64,000 nt of DNA from Tamarix chinensis (taxonomy: Eukaryota; Streptophyta; Magnoliopsida; Caryophyllales; Tamaricaceae): contig CM060172.1 of the NCBI GenBank assembly GCA_030549775.1, forward strand, positions 59,670,023 to 59,734,022. The letters are read 5' to 3'. Position 1 is the stretch's first letter. Each line of letters opens with the position of its first letter. The notes under the pieces are model-generated. The model saw nothing but the letters and a program-made list of their open reading frames with translations. It had not been told where the DNA came from and ran no database searches. Made by a program: the position numbers and the translations under genes. Shown piece by piece: positions 1 through 13,224 of this stretch.

Positions 1-2865
1 TATGATATGTTATAAAATATGTCTAATTAAATTTATAAACATTCAATTTAAATAAATTAATAGAATTCAACCGAATTACATTTTTGGGCCTAAAACCCTA
101 TATTTCAAGTGAAATTATGAAATTGGTCATTTATATAGTCGTTTTTCTAAAATTGAATTTATAGAAATAGTTGAAATGGTATTAATTGCATTCTAACACC
201 TTCAATTGGAATTAATTGATTTGAATTATCTGAATTTGTGTCTTGGGCTTTGAAGCCCTAATTTTGGAAACCGGTTGTCTTGAATTGGCTACTCGGAAGA
301 TTGTTTTTGTTGAAGTTGATTATCCAGATTTATTTAAAACTTGTTTAATTGTACTCTTAAGCTATCAATTTTATATAATAAAATTTAATTAGTCGGTTCA
401 TAGTTTGGGCATTAAAAACCATAATTTTCAAATATGGTTTTATAAAATTGATTGTACTATGCAGCTTTTACCTAATCGATTTCTGTCTTTGATTTAAAAT
501 CAATTTAATTATGTTTATCTTATCGGGTTGGATTTGGTTCCCTACAAATGGTTGGTTTGCCTCCTTAGTTATAAAACCTAATGAGTAAGTTATTTTTGCT
601 AAAATTAACTTATAATCTATTAATCTTTCCCCGACTTTCCAAATCAATTTCAAATGTCCCAAGTGATATGTGTTAAACCTGATTTGGTTAATATTTAATT
701 TTAAATCTTAATAGAGCTACACTCGCGAGTCCTAGGTTTTGGTTACGTTTTCCAATAAAGATTGTTTGTATCCGTTTGTGTTTATTTAATTATAATATTT
801 AAATTCTTGATTGATAAGATAGTTTATAACCTAGTTTTTGATTTCTATCGGCGATGTAGGAAAACTTTCTCTTGGATTGTCCAGCTCTTGATAGCTCTTT
901 CTCTTTCTCAATTTGCTTAGCTAGCTTCAGATTTAGGTAAGTCACTAATTACCTTTACTTATGGCAGAATATGGAATGTATGTCTATTCGGAGTGGAATA
1001 TGATAAGTATGCCTATCGATTATTTAATCATGTCAAGCGTATGATGTGTTCTGTGTGGTAATTATATGTATATACAAATTTATAGCCTCAATGCAAATGT
1101 GTGTTAGTATAACGCTTGATTATGGTATGTATTTGAGTATGTGAAGGGTTGAGTGTGGATTGAAATTATATGATGTCTTATGTTGTATCTTTATGTCATG
1201 GAATTATTTGGCCTTAGTGTCACTTGAATTGGTTCGACTTTAATGCCACTTGGGTGGTTCGACTTTAATGCCGCTTGGCTTTAACGCCACTTGAAATTGA
1301 TATAATAATGGAAATTTATTGTGTTGACGGAAGTGATCTAAGTGCTGTTATAATTAGTTAAATTCTTGAATAAGGTACAAATAATTTAAAGTGAAAGATC
1401 ACGTGAGTTGGGCCGAGGTGTAGGGTCTGTTCCACCGGACGATAATAGTGGTTCAGATGTGTTGTCCCTAAGAGGTGATTCAAACCGTTCCATCGGTTAA
1501 AAATAGTGGATCAGGAGCGTTTTGCCCTAAGAGGTGTAGGGTTCGTTCCACCGGACGATAATAATGGCTCAGGTGTCTTGTCCCTGAGAGGTGCTTCAGT
1601 CTGTTCCACCGGATTAAGAATAGTGGGGCCCTATACTCAACGTGAATAAGAATATGATATGAGTTAAGTAATGAATAAGACATTAATTATTTAAAGTGGA
1701 AGATTATGTGAGTCAGGACTAGGTGTGGGGTTTGTTCCACCGGACAATAATAGTGATTCATGTGTGTTGTCCCTGAGAGGTGAAACCGTTAAACCGATTA
1801 AGAATAGTGGATCAGGAGCGTTTTGCCCTGAGAGGTGTAGGGTCCGTTACACCGGACGATAATAGTGGCCCATGTGTGTTGTCTCTAAGAGGTGCTTCAA
1901 ATCGTTCCACCGGTTAAGAATAGTGAGGTCCCTGAACTCTTCGCAAATAAATAAAATTGGATGTAATAATGATTATTATTGGATTGTTGGATTGGTGTTA
2001 CTTAGCATGTGATCATGATTTCTTGTACTCTTGTATCCTATGTGCCATCATGTCTAGTCATGTACTCATAAGCATGAATCTGTGACCCTATGTTTGATTA
2101 TATGTAATACTTGTATAATTGAGCACGAGTTGTTATATAAGTAGAATGGCGTATGCATCATATGTATAATTGAGCATGAATTATTATATGAGTGGCATGG
2201 TGTATTTATCATATGTACAATTGAGCATTAATATTGTAAGCTAGAGATTAACATATCTTATGTGTATCATGTTTCCTTCCATGAGTTAGGTAGTCTTGAT
2301 TTACTCAGTACTAGACTTGTACTGATGTTACCTTGGTTGAATGGATCCTGTGATGATCCACTGATGGTGGGGAGTAGACCTCTTGTGCAGGTTGGAGATC
2401 GGATATTATTTTTTGGGTGGAAGGCTTGGCTTGAGAGAGTAGGCAATCCACAATTTGATCCATCGGGATTTGTCTTGTTTAACCGTATTTATTTTTGGAA
2501 GTTTCAAGTGTTGTATTTAAAATTTCAAGGGCGTTGTAATTGAATTTTAATTCATCATACTCTGATAAGCTTTTAAAATCCGAGTTTATTTCACAGGTTC
2601 CGCTGATTTATTCAGCGATAATTTTATTTTGTGAAATTGTTCACTTGCCATCTGCTTGTAGATATCTCCTTGTGGGAGTTTATCCTCACTGCATAGATGT
2701 TGTTTGAATCTTTACTTGATAGATTTTAGCCTTGCGTCTAGCACAAGATAGATGGTGGACATTTATCTTGTTATATGTGGCGGTAACATTCCCCAAATTC
2801 TATTTTAGCTTCCGCTATTCTTTTAAACAATTTTTTTTTCAGGAGTGAATTTTGGGGTTGTTACA
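1..2865 (+). mobile_element. Long LTR, right-hand part (LTR A), family of the solo LTR at 55645-60916
   Basis: The whole stretch is colinear with 57524-60916: the AT-rich part at 1-900, the minisatellite at 1410-1940, the block around 2290-2470 and the terminal block 2740-2865. It ends in GGTTGTTACA, the right terminus of this LTR group. The left end lies outside the window, so the target duplication cannot be checked. After 2865 the sequence changes to a C/T-rich leader belonging to the next element, so LTR A appears to have landed inside that leader. A splice-donor-like AG/GTAAGT at 935-942 is shared with the relative at 58461-58468. No protein-coding frame of note is present; the small reading frames do not resemble any family I know. 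Confidence 0.8.
1410..1940 (+). repeat. Hairpin minisatellite array in LTR A
   Basis: Tandem degenerate units of roughly 40-55 bases. Each contains CCAC-CGG-N-ATAATAGTGG, in which CCAC and GTGG can pair, followed by a second arm pair such as CTCAGG (1568-1573) with CCTGAG (1583-1588), or TCAGG (1812-1816) with CCTGA (1827-1831). Related arrays occur in most LTRs of this window. Confidence 0.85.
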
Positions 2866-3589
2866 ACACCTCCCTTCTCCCCACTTCTCCCTCTTCGACC
2901 CTTCTTCCTTACTTCTTGCATGCAGCTCACGCTACCTCCCTTTAGAAAATTTGGCTAATAATTTTGAGGTATAACAATGGTTAATATTAGTATATATTTA
3001 ATTAAGCTTTTGATAAAATTTATTCTTTTGATTTTTCTACTTATAATATGATAAATGTTGATATTATTTTTAGGTATTGATTTTACTAATCAAAGCTCAA
3101 ACCTTTAACTGGGATACCAGTAAGGTTTGATTATTGTTAAAAATAAGGTAATCATTATAATCTACTAAAATGTGTGGATATACATATGCTAGTACATTAG
3201 GGTTTTTAATATATTTATATGCATGATCTATGTTGTTAAGTATAATGTATTTAGTGGCATATGTTGGTTGATGAAAAGAAAAGCATGTTAATTTATGTGT
3301 CATGTGTAGAATAATGCTTAAGGAAGGAGCCTTGTTATTAATAATAATGTTAAATACATATGTATGGTATGATATGCTAATGTGGCCATTTATTGCATAG
3401 ATAATATTAATGTAAACCCTAGGGGCAATTTAGTAACTTCTCTTGTATGAAAGTATAGCCTAAATAAGTATGTGTGATAGGTGCTAATGAGCCTTAATGA
3501 TAAATAAGAATAGTTGGTGGTGTTGGAGGATGTATATGGTCCATTTATATTAATATTTATGTGGTGAAGGTATTTAGGTAAATTTGACA

Positions 3590-4500
3590 TAATAAGGATA
3601 AAATGGTAATTTAAAAGAGTAAAGGGGGTAAAATGGTAAATGGATAAGTAAGGAGGGTATTTTAGTAATTTTACATGGAAATGGGGATAACTTGGTAATT
3701 TTTGTGAGTAAGAAGGTATTTTGGTAAACTAATAAAAAGGAAGGGTATTTTGGTAATTTAGTATAAATGAAGGGTATTTTGGTAATTTGGCATAAAGGAA
3801 TGGTATTTTAGTAATTTGGCATAAAGGAAATGGTATTTAGGTAATTTTGTAAAGTAAAGGGGTAAAATGGTGATCTAATAAAGAAAAAGGAAATTTTAGT
3901 AATTTGGCATAAAGGAAGGGTATTTTGGTCATTTTGTAAAAATAAAGGTGTAAAATCGTAATTTAATAAAGAAGAAGGGTATTTTGGTAATTTGGCATAA
4001 AGGAAGGGCAATTTGGTAAATTAAACAACTAAAAAGGAAATTTGGTAATTTTAAATAAGTACGAAGGGTAATTTGATAATTTGACCAACCAAAAAGGCAA
4101 CTTGATAAATTTAATAAGTATGAAGAGTAATTTGGTAATTTAACTAACCAAATGGGCAATATGGTAAATGTAACAAGTATGAAGGATGATTTGGGTAACT
4201 TAATAAGCCTAAGGGGCAATTTGGTAATTTAAACAATTATAAAGGGTAGTACGGTAATTTAACCAACTGAAAAGGATAAATTGGTAACTTAACAAGTATG
4301 AGGGGTAAAGTTGGTGACTTAATGAGTATGGAGGATAATTTGGTAATCTAACAAATACAAGGGGTAATTTGGTTATTATGCAAATATAAAGGGTAATATG
4401 GTAATTTGGCAAATGAAAAGGGATACTTGGTAATTTTACAAATAAGGGGTATTTTAGTAATTTTGTAAGGATGATGGGGTAAATCGATAATTTGCTTATA
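3590..4500 (+). repeat. Tandem array of about 29-36-bp GGTATTTTGGTAATTT units
   Basis: Well over 20 degenerate copies of a short unit of the form GGTATTTTGGTAATTTGG plus CATAAAGGAA and variants run head to tail. The corresponding regions of the minus-strand LTRs (51500-52380, 61770-62850) contain the same core words (AATTACCAAAATGCCCC) but spaced about 145-147 bases apart, so copy B has a short-period version of this block. Confidence 0.85.
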
Positions 4501-5399
4501 TCTTGTCAATGGATTAAATAAGTCTCCGTAATCAAATATAAGTAACATTGAATAATAAAAGGAGATTTGATAAATCAGTGAGTATCACAAGAACATGACA
4601 TAACCTAGGGTTGGATGGACAACTAAGGGTGTGATATGGTGTTTATCTCTATTCATGAAAGAGGTGTCTTAATCATTAATCATACATGGTATTGTGTGCT
4701 GGATGTGGTATAAAGGCATGTTAGGGTTAAGTGTGCCATGATCCTTTTATGTGAACTAACCAGGCTCTAAGATCGTATTATGATCATGATGTGATAAATC
4801 CCTTACTGCATATGAATAAATGGAAATGAATCCTGAATTGGAATTGGATCATATAAGGATGGCCTTAGTGGTTTCTTTAGGTTAACATGGATAACTGTAT
4901 AAATAAGGATTACTTAATAATAATGGAAACAAATGGAAGTGAATAAGTATGTGGTTGTTGTATTTCTCGTGGTCACCTTAATTAAAACACTAATAATTAA
5001 AGTGGAAGACCTCAAGATCGGGAATAGTGGATCTTTAGGGGTCGCTTCCCTAAAGATGTGGTTTAGCCCACGATTATTCTGGTATTTGCAAGTGGGCCTT
5101 AGTGCCCCAGCCAGGCCCTACATCTTACTCTATCTAGATCTACGGACCTATTTAGCGGGTATACATACTTATGGATTAGGTGTCATTATCGGTAGGGTAA
5201 TGTGTGTCCTCGTGCACAATTACGACCAAGGTACCTTTGCGTCCCTAGGTTGATGGTTGAAGGGTACTGTGTTGCTTGCATGTGCTAGTATGACCGGTGT
5301 ACCTTTGTGTCTCCGGGTTCTTGATCTCCCCCTCGAGTTAAATAAATGAATTTGTTGTGCTAATTAAATGGAAGACACTAATCATGTAAAGTGAAAGAT

Positions 5400-5660
5400 T
5401 ATTGAGCCGGGCCTAGATGGATTATATCATGTGTACCGGTCCACTGGTTATAATAGTGGTCCAGGAGTGTTTTGCCCTGGAAGATGTATATGTGTACCGG
5501 TCCACCGATTATAATAGTGGTCCAGAAGCGCTTTTTCCTGGAAGATGTATGTGTGTACCTGTCCATCGGTTATAATAGTGGCCCAGGAGCGCCTTTGTCC
5601 TGGAAGATGTATATGTGTATTCCGGTCCACTAACTATAATAGTGGGGGATCCCGAGCTCA
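5400..5660 (+). repeat. Hairpin minisatellite array in LTR B
   Basis: Three to four units with GGTCCACYG-ATTATAATAGTGG followed by CCAGG (5461-5465) and CCTGG (5476-5480) arms. It is closer in sequence to the array at 59500-60110 than to the one in LTR A. Confidence 0.85.
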
Positions 5661-6458
5661 ATAAACCAAATCTTGGATGTGAATAAATCATGGAAAAATA
5701 CTAAGCACTCACATGAATATAATTTGATAGATGATATTGAGCGATATTCATTTAATGGCTTAAGACCAAGGGAGTTACTTTCATCCTCATGATATGTTGT
5801 TATAATATAAGTTCAGCCTTGGTGTCAGTCTCTCTCGGGGTATGTGATGGCATTGCTAAGTGAATGAGCCTTGTACTATGCATTTCTTATTGTATGAGGC
5901 GTTACACTGTGTATTATTCTTCAGTTGCTCATGGTTGTCTCTGTGCTCGCGTAGGTTATTGTGTTTACACCATTTTGTATTATGTGTTGCATGTGAGCCT
6001 TACCTTTCAGTTTGGTATAAAGGATTCCTCAGTACCATAGTACTGAAGGGTTCCATTTATGGGCCCCTACCTATTCAATGGGCAATGTCCTTTGCAAGAC
6101 TATTGCAGATGTTATTCAAGAGGGCATCAGGTACGAGCGTAAGGATTATCTAGGAAACTTTTAGGGTTTTTCTTCCACCATTTTAATTCCTTGGTAAATG
6201 ATGTTACTCTTATAACCACTAATAGTGGGTTTATATCTTTTGTAACGAATTCAATGTGCTACTATGATTTAAATAGAATTTGAATTTGTATAAATCGTAT
6301 TCTGTTCCTTTTAGCCTTAACACTTGGTACTGGAACAATAGGAGGAAACCAGTCTGGTGCTAAGTGTGGCAGTAACATCTCCGAAATTTACGGTTATTGC
6401 TTCCGCTAATTTTTAAATAAAATAAAAATTTTCAACTGTGAAATTTGGGGGCATTACA

Positions 6459-8453
6459 ATAATGTTATATGATATGTGGTGTTATATGTTGAAAAAGCAA
6501 AAAGTTGTGAAAACATGTGTTTGTGTATATTGTTGGTAGGCATAAATTGTGATTTGTGGTATTTATATAATAGTGGTTATGTATTTTTATGATGATGGTG
6601 GTGGGGTGTGTGGGTGTATGTGTGTGTTTGTGGTTGAAAAATCATTCATATTGGGTCTTATAAGGCTTTTGTAAAAATATGGGTATTTTGGCTATCTTAA
6701 GGGTGATTTATTCAATATGGGTTCAAAAATCAAATATTTGACATTTTAATGTGATAATTAGTTCAAAATATGGTAAATACATTACATGGAATGTTTGGAG
6801 TGATTATAAATAGTCTAAGTCCAATTCATGAGAAAAATGCCTTAAATTAGAAATAGTAACCCTAGAGAGGGGATCATTATCACATGTGTGAATTGTTAGA
6901 TTTAGATCTTAATTTATTGGTATGTTATTAATAATGACATTTTAGGGATGTATATTAATTTTGGTGGCTATATGAGACTTATGAGAAAAGTTATTCTTAA
7001 TTTATAAAATTACAGTTTCGTAGGATTTTATAAATAGTAACCCTAAAGGTTGGTTGTTATCGCACATGTAAAATATTGTAGCTAGATAGCAACTCTTGGA
7101 CATGTTTTTATTAATAATGTTTTAAGAATGGGTGTTAAATTTGGTCATAAAATGAGTACCTGGAAAGAAGTTATACTTAACTTATGAAATTAGAGTTTTT
7201 TAAGGGGGATTTGGCCTCTAGCCTTGGGAAAATATTTTGGTATTTATCATGGTTGTGTTCTATGTATTTTAAATATTTATGTTAAGATGGAACATGTATC
7301 TTACATATCTACATGTATGTATGCATAATGAACTTGATATATATCACAATGAATAAAACACTAAGTACTTAAATTGAAAGATTACGTGAGCAAGAGCTGA
7401 GGTATATATTGTGTCAGTTCCAGTAGACGATAATAGTGGTCAAGTGTGTTTTATCTTAGGAGGCGCTCTAGGCTGTTCCATCAGTTTAAGAATAATACGG
7501 TTATTGGGCTCAACGTAAACATAATATAATCTTGAGATAAGTAATAATGAATAAAATATTAATCACTTAAAGTGAAAAATTACATGAGACAAGATCAAGG
7601 TGTTGAATATATTCTACCAATTTAATGATAGTGGCTAAGTGTTTTTTGCCTTAAGATGTGCTTCAAATCATTCCACTGAATTAAGGATAGTGACTAAGAG
7701 TGTGTTGTCCTAGGAAGTATTGAATCCGTTCCACCGGCTTAATAATAGTGGTCATGCGCATTTTACCCTTAGAGGTGTTTCAATCCCTTTCATTGGATTA
7801 ATAATAATGGGGTCCAAAACTCAACGTAAATAAGAACTGGATTGAGGTTATACCTACTAATGGAATTCTAAATCATTGTTATCCTACATTATATATTATT
7901 GTTCCTACTCATTCATCTATATGATTTATATATTCTATGTAAATTGGATATGGCTATATTGTCTCCTTACTCAGTATGTAGCGTATTGATCATCATTTTC
8001 ATAGGGTATTGCTCATTTTCACAAGTAGAGGGCCTAATTGAGTTTGTGCATGCCATTGAGGACCCCTTAAATGACTTTGCTGCATATGATGCGCTACTTG
8101 GGAGGAGTGACTATTTCACCTTTGGGGCTTATGACATAGAGTCGAGTTATCCGGGTGACGCGTTTGGTCTGTATACCCTTTCGGGACTCTTAGTCCCCAA
8201 CGTGTTTCTTTTATGTATTTTTTTTCTTTCGTACTCATAGTAATCCACCAAACGCTTGTTTAAATTAATAAAATCTAACTTGTTCTTTATTTTACCATAT
8301 TTTAAGTGTCTAGTTATTTTACCTTGTATGTGATGTAAGGATGGCATAGTAAATCAGACTTATGTCGAATACAGTGTTAACACCCACTTAAGTTGTTTTA
8401 CACTTCCACTTAAACAAAAATTCAGTTATAAATTTTGGAGTACTGGCATAACA
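6459..8453 (+). mobile_element. Right part of an older LTR (LTR D), interrupted by LTR B
   Basis: 6600-7210 aligns with 45230-45610 joined to 54234-54270, and 7370-8453 aligns with the second half of 41645-43439, including the minisatellite and the ending. The end is degraded (about TACTGGCATAACA at 8453). LTR B seems to have inserted at 6458/6459, because the sequence to the right has no counterpart in B. The uninterrupted stretch around 7170-7210 is what allows the insertion at 45611-54228 to be undone on paper. Confidence 0.65.
7380..7830 (+). repeat. Degenerate hairpin minisatellite in LTR D
   Basis: Four or five decayed units with ATAATAGTGG cores and TTCCA/CCGG words. The pairing arms are less well kept than in the younger copies. 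Confidence 0.7.
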
Positions 8454-9369
8454 GGTAAAGACGTGTTTCCATCTCTTTTCTTTATTTCTTAAATTTATCT
8501 TGGCTTGTCTATGAGTGGTATCTTTTGTTTTGTGGTCTTGCATTGCTCGATATTGAAATAAAACTTTTTTTTTAAGACTAGGTTTAGTGTATTGAAATAG
8601 AGGGTCTATATACTAATGGTTAGACGTCTTATGTGGCCATTATTTATGGTTTCCACATGGAAGTTTCACAACTTCAATCTTATATTAATATAATCAATAT
8701 TTGATGCTTAAATTACTAATAAAAGCTTGTCTGAATAGCATTATTTTTATTTGGTATTGGGTTGAAGAATTTTACAAACATCGGTGGTTGAAGAACTGAA
8801 GCCTACAAAAAACTTAGCTAGTAGCTAGTATTAGCAACACCATATTTTTTAAATTATTTTATTACACTTTTAGTTTTTTGGTGTTTTTATTTATAAATTT
8901 TATTTTATAACATGTTTTCCTTTTTTATTTTAATAAAACAATATTAGAAGTTTAAAATTTCCTTTGTAAGTACTTATTTTTTTGAATTTATTATTTATTT
9001 TCTTATCATGTATAATAAAATCAAAATTTAAGACTTGTAATATTGAGTTATTTTTTTTCTATAATTCAAATTTAGGATCAAATTGCTTCAACTGTATGTA
9101 TAACTTACAAAATTAAATTATTTTATTATAGTATTAGTCTTATAAGTGTTGATATTGCTCCTACTACCAATTTTCTCTGGTTTATTTTTCAATAATCATG
9201 TATAACTTGTCACTATATCAAAATTAATATATTCAAAATTTTCTTCTTCTGAAAAAGGATCAACATCAATACATTTAGAATCTTCTGCCACAAGCCCAAC
9301 AATGAAAGAAGGAAATAATATTATTGTTGAAGTTCGAGAAAAAGAGTCATGTGATGAGGAGATGGAACA
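8454..9369. other. AT-rich stretch without recognisable gene
   Basis: I see no coding region, structured repeat or clear element ends here. It may include the 5' part of the decayed hAT element that follows, but I could not find a matching pair of terminal repeats. Confidence 0.5.
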
Positions 9370-11690
9370 AGGTATTGAAGATTGAATTGGTGATGACAAA
9401 GAAGATGAGAGTTGTTACATAAAGAAAACGGTTTAAAAGAGAACATCAATCGTATGGACAAACTTCAAGGAAGTTGTATTAAAAGATGGAATGAACAAGG
9501 TGCGGTGTAATCATTGTTGTGGCAAGCTTTTCATTGTTTTTAGTGATACTACCTCCCATTTGAGAAGGTGCTTGTTTACTTGTGCATCCATAAGCCAAAA
9601 GGTCAATAAGAGTTATCCTTGACAAAATTGATGGGGTAAGTTCTACTACCTACTTTAGGACCATGCAAAGTCGAGAGAGGATTGGGCTAAAGACGTTCTT
9701 GTATACAAATACCTACTCAATATGATTGAACATGAAATGTTCAATGAACCCATGAAAAGCCTCACTCATTGTTACAAAAAAGCGGCACATGTTATGGTAA
9801 AACAAGATTGTTTTGTTGTTTATGATCATTATAAGGAAAAAAAATGAAGAATATGTTAGATATGATGCAAAAGATTAGTATTGCCACTAAAATGTGGAAG
9901 TCTAATGCTCAAAAAATCCATTATATAGTTGTAGCTACACATTTCATTAGTGATGATTGGGTATTGAATAAATATATTTTGATTTTTTTTTCCACTTGGC
10001 CCCTCCTTGTACTTGTATGACAAGTTTCAATGCCTTGTACAAATGTTTCACGGATTGGAAAATTGAGGATAAAGTATGTAGTATTACTATTGATAATACA
10101 ACCACTGATGATAGAGTTGTCAAGATAACAAGAGATAACTTTACTTCTAATAATAAGATGTATTTTGATGGGAAAAAATTTCATGTGATATGTTGTACCC
10201 ATATAATAAATTTGTTGGTAAAAGATATGATTGGATGTATTGAGCATATTACTACGAATGTGAGAGAAATTGTGAAGTATTTGGCATATTCTGAAGCACA
10301 TTTAAAGTTATTTAGCAATATTGCTAAGCTAGTGTGTTTGCCTAAAAAAAATTAGTGTTGGATGTTAAAACAAGATGGAATACAACTTATGCATTGTTGT
10401 CCACAACTTTAGAGTTTAAAGATGTGTTTTCCAAATATGCTGAACAAGATTTGAGTTACCAACGGTTACTAGATCTTGATGACTAGAAACAAGTAGAGGG
10501 TGTGTGGATTTCTTGTTATTTTTAATGAGATTACAAAAGTTATCTCAAAAAGTAAATATCCTACACCAAACTTGTATATTGCAGAGATTTTGGTGATAAA
10601 AAGTGCATTAGATGAGAAAGTAAATTATAACGAGATTTGTATGCAAGTAACAGCTATGAAAATGAAAGAGATGTTTGATAAGTATTGGAGTAATGCAATA
10701 TTTTGATATCTCTTGCTTTTATTTTGAATCCTTGGTACGAGATGATATTGATTAACTATACATTTCCTATCACTTGCAAAGATTTTGATGTTGGGAAAAA
10801 TGTTGAAGAGGTGAAAAAAAAATTAAGAGAGATTTTTTTATTGTTATATTGGATATTATGTGAGTAATGTTGAAAATGAATTGGAGAAGGATATTAGTGA
10901 GTTTAAGCTTAGTAATATGATTGAGAAATAATTATTGTGTAGCAAATAAAGGTTTGAAAAGTTTTTTTTATAAGTGCTAGCACCCAACAATCGAGTAAAT
11001 TGAAGTTGGATATATACCTAGAGGAGGGTGCATATATGTGTAAGGATGGGTTATGTTCTCATTTTTCTACACTCAACTAGTGGAAGGAAAATACCTTGAA
11101 GTTTCCTATACTATCTCAAGTAGTACATGATATTTTGTCAATTTCTATTACATTAGTTGCTTCGGAGTAGAAGTGTTCACAAATCAATCCGGACCAAAAT
11201 TTTGGTCTGGACCGACCAGTTATTTTGAGTTTCGATCCAAGATCGGACTGATATTTTGGTCTCCGATCCTAATTTCGGTCCCGAAGTAAAAAAAAAATAG
11301 TTCTTAACCGCTTCTAGTCCGATCCTAACCGATCCAATTTTCTTATCCAACCCAGAATCTCATTAATATTTTATCTAAATATATATTTTTTTAATATACA
11401 AAATATATAATTAATTGATTTCAATTCGATAGGTAATTCCGGTCTCATCCCCGGTCCTAACTTCAAAAAATTTTGGTCCTTAATTGAGTTCTGGTCCGGT
11501 CCGATTTTGGACCGGTGCACACCCCTACTTCGGAAGCTGCTTTTAGTGCTAGTGAAAGATCAATTGATCCATATCAAGCCTCTTTAGATCCCAAAATAGT
11601 TGAAGGTCTACTTTGTGTTGGTGATTGAGTTCGTAATAATGACTTGTATAAAAACATAGGTAATTATTTTATTGTTATTTCTTTGAGCTA
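9370..11690 (+). pseudogene. Decayed hAT transposase (BED-finger, RICESLEEPER/Ac-like)
   Basis: Pieces of a hAT transposase can be followed in order on the plus strand across many stops and frameshifts. A BED zinc finger is at about 9437-9580 (W..F, then RCNHC and TTSHLRRCL). The RNase-H-like core is at 9996-10350, with IDN near residue 28 of that frame and CCTHIINLLV. A helical-insertion segment is at 10500-10706 (VFNEITKVIS, SKYPTPNLYIAE, MKEMFDKYW). The C-terminal dimerisation region is at 10960-11165 and 11528-11640 (LDIYLEEGAYM, KFPILSQ, then DPYQASLDPKIVE). A 360-bp MITE splits the dimerisation motif at 11168-11527. Element ends and target duplication were not found. It cannot encode a working transposase. 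Confidence 0.85.
11168..11527. mobile_element. 360-bp hAT-type MITE inside the decayed transposase
   Basis: Ends are TAGAAGTGTTCAC and, on the other strand, TAGGGGTGTGCAC, a common plant MITE terminus. Flanks are CTTCGGAG (11160-11167) and CTTCGGAA (11528-11535), an 8-bp target duplication with one mismatch. Removing the insert plus one duplication restores the conserved hAT stretch ...VASE/AAFSAS. The interior is rich in GGTCCGGTCC and TTTTGGTC words in both orientations. No coding capacity. Confidence 0.88.
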
Positions 11691-12948
11691 GTTATCTAAT
11701 CCATGTTTCCTAATTAAGTGTAGCTACTGATATAATTTCTATTAGCTTCCTATTTTTTATATAAAAAAACTAACACAAAAGAATATGAAGTTGTGAAAGA
11801 AATAGATTCGTCATAATTTAGTTGGTAATATTCTAATATAAGTTACTTGACTCTATGATGACACCAACTTTATTAGTTTGTTTATTTGTACATATTAATC
11901 AATGATATTTTCATTAAATAGGAACGTTTCAAGCCTTTGTTGTAGGTTTTGGATCATGCCTTTTTTGTTAGGCACGAGAGTTTGGAATCTAATTCTAATT
12001 TATTTTGGTATGTTCTCTAGAATTTGATGATTGGTGATGTTGAGTGTACTTTGCTGTCATTCAAAATAAAGATTGCTAATTTGATAATCAAGTGTTTTGT
12101 TACAAAATAAAAATAAAAATATAGTAGTAGTATTGGTTAAAAAAAACATATAAATATGTTTGAATCTTGACTTTTTGACCTCATCATATCCTTTTTTCAT
12201 TTGAATTGTTGCTAACTTAAAGGAAAGTATGAGTCGTGTTATTGGTAAATTATGTCATTAGTAGGGTGACATGATTTTAACCTAAGAGCATTCATATTAT
12301 CCTAAGAAAGATTTGATTGCTGGTGATTGTTATCGCTAAAGATTATTATTAAGCCAATAAGGGTTTTTAAAACTATGATTAATTTAAAATTGGTTTGGAA
12401 GGAGTGAGTCTAGATAGTATATCTTTAGTTAAGGAATGTTGAAATTTGCATCATATATTTTAATATACCTTTGGTTAAAGAATCTTAGAGTTAGTATCTT
12501 CTTGTCTTATTCATGCACTTTTTTAATTATACTTTTAAATTTATGTATAAAGTTTTTATCTGATATGTAAATATTATGTTTCTAAACCTTGCTAATTATA
12601 TATATATATATATATACTTGATGCAAGTTATTTTCAAGAGTGAATTGATAGATAATTCCACCACAATAACAATAGTTGCAAAGATATATAACTTGATGCA
12701 AGTTATTTTCAAGAGTGAATTGATAGATAATTCCACCACAATAACAATAGTTGCAAAGAATGGAGTATTACATTAAAGTCATTTAATTTATTTGTATTGA
12801 TGTAGTTGTTTCTCTATTTAGATTTTTAAGTCTTTTTTTTATAGATTTGTGGTAATATTATACAAGCTTTAAAAAGACAATTTATAAATAAATTTATGTG
12901 AAGGTGCATGAGATAGAATACATTAGTTTGTTGAAGTCAATATTGATT
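11691..12948. other. AT-rich stretch, no gene recognised
   Basis: It contains a (TA)n run at about 12597-12615 and the 75-bp duplication listed separately. It may include the 3' flank of the decayed hAT element. Confidence 0.5.
12617..12760 (+). repeat. 75-bp perfect tandem duplication
   Basis: The unit starting CTTGATGCAAGTTATTTTC at 12617 is repeated at 12692 with no visible differences until about 12760. It directly follows a (TA)n run. Near-identity suggests a recent slippage or repair event. Confidence 0.9.
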
Positions 12949-13224
12949 CAGGCTACAAATGAGATAAATTATACCTAAAGTGAGCCAAAAATTAAATCGT
13001 TAATGAACTTTAAACGAACATTTAACAAGCTACAAATAAGCTAGTCCAAGTCAAAATAGCTCGATGAATATACACAAGCTGAGTCGAGCAACGCATAGAC
13101 CATAATCAAGTCAAACTCAAACAGCTTTATCGAAACTCGAAATGAACTCAAGTTCAAGAACTTTTAGACGAGTAAAATCCGAGCTTAGGGGTATGCTGCT
13201 CGATTCAACTCATTTGCGGCCCTA
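12949..13224. mobile_element. MITE-like element with GGGCCGCAAATGAG-type ends
   Basis: The left end reads CAGGCTACAAATGAG. The right end, read on the other strand, is TAGGGCCGCAAATGAG. Between them are repeated GAGCTCGA and AGCTCG words typical of a widespread plant MITE/hAT derivative. No convincing target duplication was seen, so the boundaries are approximate. It lies about 300 bases downstream of the RPN13 stop codon. Confidence 0.5.

Larger units (their letters stand above)
2866..6458 (+). mobile_element. Long LTR (LTR B), left part cut off by LTR A
   Basis: It begins inside a C/T-rich leader (2866-2950) and continues through a block at 3073-3230 that matches the reverse complement of about 63100-63240. 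The tandem GGTAATTT-type repeats (3590-4500), a block at 4950-5250 and a minisatellite (5400-5660) follow, ending in GGGGGCATTACA at 6458. The same order of blocks, reversed, makes up the minus-strand LTR at 54297-63707, so both belong to one subfamily. Its true left end would lie beyond LTR A, outside the window. The short reading frames here are by-products of the repeats. Confidence 0.75.

Noticed and set aside
3808..4548. Minus-strand frames of 66-96 codons with repeated LPNY-type peptides
   Set aside because: They arise from the short tandem GGTAATTT repeat read in three frames, with no start context or conservation.
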